The notes under the pieces: model-generated
Databases searched by the model: none
Told to the model about the DNA's origin: nothing
What the model saw: the letters and a program-made list of their open reading frames with translations, nothing else
Origin: Euleptes europaea
Lineage: Eukaryota; Chordata; Lepidosauria; Squamata; Sphaerodactylidae
Length of the DNA: 64,000 bases
Reading direction: 5' to 3'
Assembly (NCBI RefSeq): GCF_029931775.1
Contig: NC_079320.1
Span: 42,015,521-42,079,520, forward strand
Part shown: positions 39,526 through 51,100 of the stretch, piece after piece
Layout of the letters: the number at the start of each line of letters is the position of its first letter
How positions within the stretch are numbered: position 1 is the stretch's first letter
Program-made: the position numbers and the translations under genes

Positions 39526-42095
39526 TTTGATCCAGCAATCTCCTACATATGAGGGGGCTCCAGAACTTGAACAGAGCTCCCCTCCCCATAAGAACTGTTC
39601 CTTTCAAAGGCAGAACCATACATGCATCACTTTGTGTGCCAAACTGCCCCTTCCACTGGATTGATGGGGACAGCTTCCACATACATGAGTTTCATGTGGT
39701 CACTTGAATGCATACAAGGCTCCAGGCAAAATTGTTCTTTTTTTTGCAATTTCTTGGGTTGGAACCCACAATTGTTAGATGCGAGGGTGCAAAATCACTA
39801 TTTCTGTCGCTCCCATCTCATTCCCTTCCCCCACTCCATTGCAGCCTCCTGACCTGTGTGGCTATTAGTCCAGGTGGGTCTTCAATTCCGGAAATAAACT
39901 TTCCCAGGTTTCCCAGGGCCGGAAAGAAGTGCTGGAAGGAGGGGAATGTGGGAAAGATCTGCAATAAGTGTGAGACCTGACTCCCAATTTTCATTTCTAA
40001 CCAGCCACAGATAACATTGATACTTGTTGTAAAGATCTACATGTAAGGAGTAGAAACTCCCCGGCTGTAAGGAGCTGCTTTAGTTGCAGAGGCACCAACG
40101 GAGACATAAGTCTCTGCAAATGAAAGCCATGTCAACTGCTGCTCAGCACAGCGATTACTCCTCCACGGGGGGATGAGTGCGAGTTAAACCCAATCTTCAG
40201 AGTCAACATCCCAGGCTTTGACTCTATGACCAAAATGAATCCCCTCCAGATTTGCGTCTGTTTCTGCGCCCATAATATTTGAGGTACTGAACACAGTAAA
40301 AATTTGTGTACTTGCTTTCCTTACTTGAGCCCACCGGTGGGGACAGTGTGGCATTTCTTGTGCTCCAGTAATTGCTCAGGAGTCTTCATGAACTTGTGGC
40401 ACACGTCACATTCAAACATCCTCGTGATCAGGTGGATTTGCAAATGGCGCTCAAACATATTTTTTGTTTTGCAGACAAAGTTACAGAAAACACATTCAAA
40501 ACCTGCAAAAGGAAAACCACACATACTATTACCTAAGTCACACATCTCAGCCTCGAGTAAGTGGAGGATGCGACTTTGCGTCTATTCCGCCAGCTTTTTA
40601 CCTTTCTCTGACTTCTCCTCCGTGCTTAATAAGGTCTGACTACCAGGCACTACGGAAATAACTAATAGGCTGTTTGAACCCTTGGGTTTGGGGCTGATCT
40701 CGACATCTTCTTTGCTGTTGGCAGAATCACTAAGTGCTGACAGGGAGGAAGAAGAAGGACTGTTTGAGTCACTGGGTGTCTTTCTCTCTTCACCTACGCA
40801 GAAAAAAAAAGAAACAAATCAGCCTAACACATTACCATGCTTATCAGTATCAGATTCATGCCCTCATATAACAAGCCAGCGTGCTGTAGTGGTTAAGAAC
40901 AGTGGAGTCTGATCTGGAGAACCGGGTTTGATTCCCCACTCCTCCACATGAGCAGTGGACGCTAATCTGGTGAACTGGATTTGTTTCCCCACTCCTACAC
41001 ACAAAGCCAGCTGGGTGACCTTGGGCAAGTTATAGCTCTGTTAGAGCTCTCTCAGCCTCACCTACCTCACAAAGTGTCTGTTGTGGGGAGGGGAAGGTGA
41101 TTGTAAGCTGGTTTGAGTCTCCCTTAAGTGGTAGAGAAAGTCGGCATATAAAAACCAACTCTTCTTCTTCTTCTTCTTTTTCTCTGTTTTGCCTCAACAC
41201 TAAAGAGGAAAGCCCAGTTTGACATCCCTGCTGCAGATGTCTCCGTGGACTTGTAATGCATTTTTAGTTTCAATCACCTGTGGCTACATAACCCTTAGCA
41301 GACCGAGGCAGTGACATTATTTTATTTTTTCATCAACAGTAAACTCCATGCAATAGTGGGAAAGTGAGCAAGGGCTCATTACACACCCATAACAACGTGG
41401 CTACCTTTTTTCTTTCCTTAGAGAAGCTGCTTTTGCTTGAGAAATTAACATTTCTAAGAAACACGTCTGTAAGAGTGAATGGCTTTGGAACTCCGCATTG
41501 TGTGTGCCCTTTAGGAAAACCTGTTTCATTAAGCTCTGGGTGCTTTGGGCCAATGTGTTTTGTGGCCAAAGATCATGGTTGTGTTTGTATTAAGTGGACC
41601 CCTTTACATCCTGGATCTTGGGACTCCCTTTCATTTCAGAAGCAGGGAGGAAGAACAGGTCTCCAAAAGAAACTTCGTTTCAGATAGGAAGGGGTTCCCT
41701 ATTCTTTCACTAATCAATGGGAAGACCAAGTCTAGACTGAAGCTTCTTATTGGGTTCTGTCCCTCCTGAAGTTCCCATATCCCTGCCTACCTATAATGCA
41801 TCTTTTCTGGGCACTGCAGATACTGTAACTGGGGGAGAAGGGGAACTGGTGTTAGTCTGGCGTGTTATGGAATTGCATCCACAACTCAGCACTACTTATT
41901 TCTATTTATGAGAATGTGCAAAGAGTCCGGGAGGATTCTTACATTACAGCATACAGTACATTTTCAAATGCAGTCACACACAGGAAGTGTGAAGAGGTGT
42001 CTGGTGGGTTTCCTACATTCTCTCATCTAACGGAAACAATTAACACCCCAAAGCTCTTCACATAACAGCCATGGCTATTTAAGTATCACACCAAA

Positions 42096-42150
<55 letters not shown>

Positions 42151-45100
42151 GGAAACAACGATAAACTATGCAATTCTCACACATGACACGAGTAAGACTG
42201 TTAATACCAACTTGGACCCTAATTATGCACAAGAGTTTTGTACCAACAGAATTGTGGGAGGGGCAGTGGCTCAGTGGTAGAGTATCTGCTTGGCATGCAG
42301 ATTGTCCCAGGTTCAATCCCTGGCATCTCCAGTTAAAGGGACCAGGCAAGTAGGTGATGTGAAAGACCTCATCCTCAGACCCTGGAGAGGCACTGCCGGT
42401 GTGAGTAGGCAACACTGACTGGGATGAACCAAGGGTCTGATTCAGTATAAGGCAGCTTCATGTGTTCATGTGCATTTTGCCAAGGGGTGTGTGTGTCCAA
42501 GTGGGGTGGCACCAGCAAACAAATTCAGTGGTCAGGTTGGGAAGCCTGAGCCAACTCCGAACGCAGAGATGGGTTGTCACCTGCATGCTTGGTGGCGATG
42601 TGAGCCTTCATCTCTGACTCCTCCATGGTAACAAAATCACAGGCTGTGCAGCAAATAGAAAACATCCACTGTTCTTTATCCACATGAAGCGACATATGAC
42701 TGACAAACTGGACATTCATCTCGGTTTCAAATCCACACACATGACAACTGGAGGCAGGAGAGAGTTAGAAAAATTAAGGAGCAGCGCGGACAAGACCCTC
42801 TCTCGGTGACAGCCGCACCCCACATCTCTTCATTCAACCTGACAAACCCCTGGTTTTACAAACTTTGTCTTCTCCATGCTGCTTAAACGGCACTGGGGTA
42901 TTCTTTTGCCCGCTGAACTGCTTCTGAACTGGCAGCTCTGCCAAACCGATTAAGGGGCAGGCACAAGGCAACAATCCCGAACACGCTGTAATGATGCTAA
43001 ATAATCATAAAGTTAATTAAAAACTACAGGTTCCAGATGCTGCACGTCACCTAGCCGGTTCCTTAGGGCAATAAGATGTGCTGCAGCCTTGCCAACTTGT
43101 TTAGTCAGGCTGACACGGGGACAAATGGAGAGCCTGCCGGCACACCTCGTGAGCTCCCAAGCCTTGGAAACAGTCCCACGTCAGGTTAGGGTCTTGTGTA
43201 GAAATGCCTGGCGTGCTCAGCACAAGCTGCCCAAAGTGGGCTCAGGATTCCTCCTACCTGACCCCGGGCAAAAGCACGGAGCAGCCGTGCAAACACAAGA
43301 GACGTTCTGCAAACGGCTCGTAGTCCCGGTAATGTCGATGCCCGGTGAAAACAATCTCCAGCTCATTTTCTTTTCAGAGTCTCTCAACCGTTTGAAGCCA
43401 TTGTTATTTTTTTTTAAAGTCAGAACATTTGAAAAATGCATATATATCTTTCAAGCAAGCTATCAGTATACCAGCTCTGAAATACGGCTGGCTGGTCAGC
43501 CAATGCTCACACCACACCTGTGACAACCAAAGTATAGAGGTGGTCGTTATGTGAGAAGCTGTTTTGTGCAGCCACAAGTATCCACTTGACTACGTTGCTG
43601 CGCACCAGTACTATGGTGCCCACGGCAAACAGCTCTACGTGTGGCAGGCTGCTACGCATGAATGCAGGTGTGGGGTGGCCTGTGCATGATCTGGATTTCA
43701 AGTGGCCACTACAACAGTCATTTCTTTGTTTGCACTAGTCCTTTTTATAGAGTGAGCAGAGACCATTAAATAACGTGGTGAAACCGTCGGGCTACAGCTT
43801 GTGTGACTGCTTTGACACAGCCGAGTGGTAAGATCACAACTCACCATGTTCTGGTTTAATTCATATTTCAAAAGGGATTCCAGAAGATTTCACCCATTCA
43901 GCCACCTACTCACAGAGAGTGGCTACGGTCCCTGCCAGATCGCTCTCTCTCAGTCAATAATAGTGCAACCCTAAACAGAGTTACATCTTTCTAAGTCCAT
44001 TGAAGGCTTAGAAGAATGTTAACTCTGCTTCAGATTTCACTGCTAGTCATTCGAGTTCTTGAAAGGGAAGTTAACATGAAGTGAATGGATTGGGAATTCA
44101 GGTACAGGATAGATAAGCTGAAAGTGGAATTTCTGGCAGCTAAATCAAGATACAGAAATATAATAACGAATCCCTTCCAGTTTTTAGCTGCCTGTAACGT
44201 TGAGGATTTATTGTAAAATCATAATCTGATCTTGGTTTTGTGAAGCTTTGAGGCATTGCAGCTTCTCTCCTTTAACTGACCCATATTTTTATATTTCATA
44301 CCACCGTTTCTTCTAAGAGCTCAGGGTGGCGTACAGAGGGTTCTCCCCTTCCATTTAATTGCATGAACTGATTAACATGTTGATTAATTGCCTGTTTAGA
44401 TACACAGCTTTGCTCGGCATTCCAGAGATCAATCCTGCACTGGCGACAGAGTCAGGCTAGGCTGTATGCAGGCATAAGTGTGCTTCCTCAGACACAAGGC
44501 CCGATAGTTCAGTTTGCACAGCTCCCGAGAAAGCGAGCGCATGATTGCATCCTTATGCAGCTTGTTCCCTGTGACCCAGGCCCTACAAGCCATAAGCTCA
44601 AAACACACTATAAGTGCTGCTGGTGATAAGGGAGCAGCACTGGGGCTGATTGCATTTCACTAGTTATAAGGAAAAGGAAGCTATCAGCTGGTGTTGCCAT
44701 TGGACTAGGCTTTGGGTGACTCGAATCCCAGCTCATCTAAAGTCTGTTTTAGGTGAGCTGAACTCAGTTCCCCATCTCTTTGCTTCCCTGTAGGGTTGAC
44801 AGGTCTGAAACACCTGGAGATTTTGGGAGTGGAGCCTGGGGAGGGCAGGGTTTGGGGAGGAGAGGGTACAAAGAGGTTGCATTAGGGATTGCAACAAGAA
44901 AAAAGGCCGCACCAAAACAAACAGAGACAAAAAGCAGAGATTGGTGCAAGAGAATTGTTTTATTGCTTGCCCGGCACGCTTGAGAAAGATCCCCCTGAAG
45001 AAGCTCGTGTGAAACGCATAAAGGCACGTTAACCATTAAATATGGATTTTTTCCCTTGCACCAATCTCTACTTTTTGTCTTCGTTTGCATTAGGGATTGC

Positions 45101-48100
45101 TCAAGCCGCCATGCAGCTGGTCCCCTACATAGGGTAGCTCAGTATAAGCATTGTGTCTGAGCTAGATAGACAAGTGGTTCATGGTACAGTATTATAACAA
45201 TGAGGAGTGGTGACAAAAGTGCTTTTTAGTGTGGTAGAGATGACACAGCCCTCACCTAGATGGCCAAGGCTAGCCTGATCTCGTCAGATCTCAGAAGCTA
45301 AGAAGGGTTAGCCCTGGTTAGTACTTGGATGGGAGACCTCCAACGAATACCAGTGTCGCTATGCAGAGGAAGGCAATGGCAAACTTCCTCTGTTAGTCTC
45401 TTGCCTTGAAAGCCCTACTGTGTCGCCATACGTCAGCTGTGACTTGATGGCACTTTACACACACAGTGATGACAGGTGCTACTAATTCCGGACATTTGTT
45501 TCAACTGCTTCATCAAAGAACTGCTTGCATACAAATAAGGGCACAGACCTTCTCCATGCATACCAGGAGCCTACCAACCACATGGAATGGGATCACAGTG
45601 CACGGCTGTGTGAACATATGCGTGAATTTATAACTTTGGTATGTAGGGTTCGCCCTGACCTGGATGGCCCAGGCCAGCCTGATCTCGTCAGATCTCATAA
45701 GCTAAGCAGGGTCAGCCCTGGTTAGTATTTGGATGGGAGACCACCAAGGAATACCAGGGTTGCTGTGCAGAGGAAGGCACTGGCAAACCACCTCTGTTAG
45801 TCTCTTGCCATGAACCCCCCCCCCCAAAAGGGGTCGCCATAAGTCGGCTGCAACTTGACGGCACTTCACACACACACATGTAGGTTTCAGGTTCATGTAT
45901 ACTGAGGCTCTATAAAAATGGTAAATAAGTGTGTTGCCCATGTTCACGCAACGTGGTGAGTGTGCAGATCGAAAGGATGTAGTGCGTTCCCATTATATAT
46001 GGTCAGTGGGCTCCTGGTATACATGATGACAATGTCTGAAAAGGGCTAATGTTTGAGATTATTTGATATTGTCCACACCGGCAGCCACAGTTAATGCTTG
46101 TGAAGGCCCCCTTTACCTCTGAGGTCCTCGTAAGGAGTGTGGGCTTTCACAGTGCACTGCAGGATCACGATGCCTATTTGGGTGTCACTGTTGGGAGTCA
46201 AGGGTAGGTGAGCCAAGGACACCTGTCACCGTGCCCCAGGAGCAAACCAGACAGGGCTTGTTCTTTGTTTTGAAAACACAGACAGGCAGCCGGAGCCCGG
46301 TCTCTGGGCCTGGCTTTCAACGGGGTCCTCACCTGTAGTAATAAGGGTGCTTCTTTCCATCACTGCCTTCGGAAGTGACAGCGCTGACAATGTCCTCAGT
46401 GTCTGTACTCACCAGCTTCACGGAATGGACAGTCAGGTGCTGGTTCAGGTTAGCACGGCACTTAGCAGCATAGGGGCACAAATGGCATTTGTATTTTCTC
46501 TCTTCTGGAAAGAAACGTTTAAGAACGTGAGTGTGAGCGGCACGCCTGTTTCACAGGGTGATCCTATGCACAGTTCACTCCAGTCTGAGCCCACTGATTC
46601 CAATGGGTAAAGACTGGAGAAACTCTACATAGGACTGCACCGTAGCCCACTCTCCCACGAAGTGGCTCAGGCAGTTTTACCCGATGCTCCTCGGCATCCG
46701 GTGAGAATCGCTTAACGGGTACGCTTTGAGCTCTCCGTTAACAAAGAGAAGCGCACGTGTAACAAAGGAAGCATTGCGTATCTTCAGCAATCTGAAGAGT
46801 TTGCTGGTGCAGCATGCAGAGGTCTAGGGGGGTTACCGCACTTTGTATTCCCAGCGATGTATTAAGAGTTTGAAAATGTTGTAAAAAACATCACTTTAAA
46901 AGGGTTTTTGGATACCACGGCTTATAAATGGTTGGAAAATGTCTTCACAGCTAAAGGGGCCAAAGTGCGAACAGTATTTTTTATAATGTTTTCAAACTCT
47001 TAATACATCGGTGGGAATACCTAGAAAGTGCGAACAGTATTTTTTATAACATTTTCAAACTCTTAATACAACGCTGGGAATACAAGTGCGGTAACAGCCT
47101 AGGTTTTAGAAAGGACACAGACTCTCCCCTTGCCGCATGTGCCTGTCTGCATGCTGCGGATCTCTACATGGGGGGGGGGGGGGAGAACAAGACAAATGCA
47201 AAAGCATTGCCATGCTAAGACACTTTTTAAAATGTCACTTCTAATACAGAAAATGTATACTTTTGATAAAAACATATTTGGATCCTACAAAACCATCCCA
47301 AACAACACTGGGCACAATCCAGCTTAAATACTTTTGAGCCCCACTGACTTCAACGAGAGACAGTAAAAGCTCTTCCATTGAAACCAGTGGCTTAAGAGAC
47401 CTTAACTTTGGCTAAGTCACACCTACTGTTTAACATTTCAAAAACGTAACATGTCAGCAAGTTCATGGGAAACATTTAGACTGCATATGACTGTTAAACT
47501 GTAAATACGGAAGACATGCTACCTTTTATTAGACTAATTCTCTAACCATATCCCTCTGGCTTTGAAAACTTGAAACACTTTAAATCTATTTGGCTCAGCA
47601 AGAAGTTCCATTTCCCTTTTCACACGTTCCTCATATTTGTGAGAAAGCTCCAAGCACCTGGGCCTTAAACATAATTGCAGGATGATATAAAAGAATTTGC
47701 ACAAGAGGTTTAGCAGGCTCTCAGAACAGTAAATACAATCCAGTTAAAGGTGCCTATGATACGTTTTGTGTTGGGACATCACTGCACTTGTGGTAGCTAA
47801 CGATACTCAAAAGAGTCATGCCTTGGGAGAAATTTGTCTGAAAGTTCAGAGTTGAATAGTTTTGCAGCAAAACCTGGGAATAAAGAGATGCAGTTAATCA
47901 AGCAAAGCCCTTCTAGGGGTGATGAGAGAAGGGCGGGGTGAAGAGTTCTCAGAGCATCCCGTTTCTCAATACTGCTTCAAGTAGGCAGAAGAAGAAGAAG
48001 TAGGCAGAAGTAGGAAGAAGAAGAAGAAGAGGAGTTGGTTTTTATATGCTAACTTTCTCTACCACTTAAGGGAGACTCAAACCGGCTTACAATCACCTTC

Positions 48101-51100
48101 CCTTCCCCTCCCCCCAACAGACACCCTGTGAGGTAGGTGAGGCTGAGAGAGCTCTAACAGAGCTGTAACTTGCCCAAGGTCACCCAGCTGGCTTCGTGTT
48201 TAGGAGTGGGAAAACAAATCCAGTTCACCGGATTAGCCTCTGCCGCTCATGTGGAGGAGTGGGGAATCGAACCCGGTTCTCCAGATCAGACTCCACTGCT
48301 CCAAACCACTGCTCATAAACACTACACCACGCTGTCTACCCTTTCTGATGGTTAGAAGTGCTAGGAAAACACTGATGCATTTGTCATGTTATTAACTTTC
48401 CAAAACACAGCTATTCTGGGGTTTGGGGGTGAAGTTGTGATGTTCTTGATATCACAGAGGGTCAACCAATCAGCACGGCCAACATCCACCCACTGCTGAA
48501 ACCTAGTAAAGCTATTTTTTCAGCGCTCGATCCCGGAAAGGAACGGTAGACGAAGGGGACTGAATGCAGCAGGAGTGCTTCTAATTGGGTTCACTGCTGT
48601 ATACATGTTTTGTTTGTCTTCTTCCTACAAGCATTCAAGGTTGAACTCATCACACAGTTCTAGTGTTTAAAAAGTATCTGTACTAACTCTTGGCACCTGA
48701 ACTGGTGACTCATGGTAGGAGTAGCCTGACATTATGTTTAGAGACTTCAAATCTATAAAGGTCTCGGGATTTGTATTTTAGCCAGCATCTCTGGATTCCC
48801 CATGGGCTCTCCTGTGGAAGTTAGCAACAGTCTCAGGGATCTGCAAGGGTATGGGTGGGCTAAATGTACAGCCCCCTCCCTCCAATGGGGCAAACAGTGC
48901 CATCTGGGGACATTTCAAGTCAGGAAAACAGCCGTGAGGGGAGGCTGTGGTGACATGTGAGTTCCTAGCGGTGAGACATGTGGCTGACGGACCTGACTCT
49001 TGTCTAGCTGCACCCATTAAAATCAATCAGTTTAAACTCAAATATCACAGGTTCCGCAGGTTTGTAGATTAACTTAAAATTTTTTACTACTTAAGAAAAG
49101 TATGTTTTTTCTTAATACAATATGGCTATGCTAGAGACTGCCAAAGCAACTGAAATACTAAAAACAGGGGAAAAATAATTTTAACCTATAACTATAAAGC
49201 ATTATTCTACAATAAATCCTTCAGGCTCTTTCATTGGGCATAGAGGCCCAGAGCAAAATGGGATCATCTATGGTCACATAATCACATTTGGTATTTCATA
49301 ACAGCTGCTTTGAGACAGAAAAGAATGCAAGACTGAGAATGACTTGAATTAGCTGACCTCAGTACTAAAACCTGCTCACTTTCTTCTGCAGAAAAGGTAT
49401 ATTACTGAGTATTCACCATGGCATATGGTAAGACTTCAGCAGAACTATGGTGTTATTTGCGGACTTTGATTTTTTCATTATATTTTTGAACTGCTTTTTG
49501 CACATCCACTGATTGCATTAATTTTGTTGGCAAATCTGCTTGAATGTCACAGTAAAGGTCAGGCCAGACTGTTTGTGAATGCACATTTAAGGAACAGAAT
49601 GGTGGGGAAAGCAGCATCTTCCAGTTATCCTCGTTTGGAAAACAAAACAAAACAAGTAGAGCAAATTAAGCCTACCGCTATCTTATAGCATCAAACACTA
49701 GTTTAACATGAAAGTTAAACAGCCCAATTCACCAAGGGCGATCTTGGAACTGCACCCAGCAGAGGGGGGGGGGGACGCCACACAGTGCAACTCACACCCA
49801 GCAGGGAGATGCAATGAAAGATGCATCATTTAGTCAGCACCAAATTAAGAAAGACTGACACTGTCATTTACTGTAGATGCAGAACTGCAACCAGGAATTC
49901 TTGCCCCCCACCCACCCACTGAAGAAATTAGCAATATTGTGCAACAACATCTTTACATATACAGCAAGTTTTTAGGTCACAGGATCACTCTATAGGCCAC
50001 TGGATATTTTAGCAACGGTGCCATGAATCAAACCATTCTGGGTCCTAGTCAGCAATTAGCTTTCCTAGAGGGTTACTCTGAGAAGTGAGAGAGGAGAGTT
50101 GGGTGCTGGCCAGCTCCAGCCTTGACCCCCTGAACTGGCCTGACAGTTGCCATTGACATGGGGCCGGCCAGCATTCCTCAGGAGGTTACAGTGGGACCAG
50201 ACTCTCTACTTGCTGTTATTTCAGATGCACCTTTCTGAAACTGAGCATCACATGCAAGGTTCTGAAGAAGCCCAAAGCTTCATGCCCTTCAAAATATAAC
50301 ACAAGGAAGAAGAGTCAAAACAGAAGCAGGGACAGATAACTATTATGGAGAATTATACTTCAGTGATCATCTTCCTTCTGAGTGCCACTAACAAATTGAT
50401 TTAGTGAGGCTCTGGCAAACCATGCCTTTCAGGGCCTTTCACTAAAGCAGGTCAAAGGTGCATTTTAGCTATGGAGTTTAGCTAGACTCCCATGGGCCTG
50501 CTTCAACACAACTACGGTCTGGTGCTATGTAATAAGCTTGGATCGAGCCTTGGGCTTGCCATTTACCATTCCTCCCTCCCCCTCCCTCTCATGCTGCATT
50601 TATTTTCCTCCCTTCCTGGTTACTGGCAAATTATAGTTCTCAACTGGCAAATTATGGTTTGTGCTTGCCCTCCAAAGAAGAACTGCAAACAAAGATCAAA
50701 TTACAGGTTATAACTCTGATCTGCAGGGCAAGCTCAAACCAAACATGAACCATACTTAGTTTGCCAGTTTGGATCTAACAGCAAACTGTCAGTTGCCCCA
50801 AACAAGGGAGGGAAGGATGGAATCCCAGTGGATATGGGGAAGCAGGGCTGGATGGAGAAGAGGGAGTGTGTCAGCCTCAGTCCAGGCTCATTCCCATCAC
50901 ATCAAAAGCCACTTTTAAAAAATGCAAATAAATGTTTTTTATTGCCATGAAAAAATACTGATAAATACTCATCTGTTTTAAGTTCTTCTGTTTTCTCAAG
51001 GGCATAGAGGTAGAACGTTAAAATGACTTTCAGTATTTGAAGACTACAGAATATAGTCCTAGTTTACTGACAGAACAAAGGGTATAAACTTACAATAATG

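Noticed and set aside
42258-42330. Possible tRNA-Ala gene
   Set aside because: A and B boxes are present, but the acceptor stem does not pair and the sequence continues as a SINE seen many times in the window.
43089-43523. 144-codon + strand open frame
   Set aside because: It lies antisense inside a ZNF827 intron, has no recognisable domain, no splice signals of its own and mixed composition; it looks accidental.
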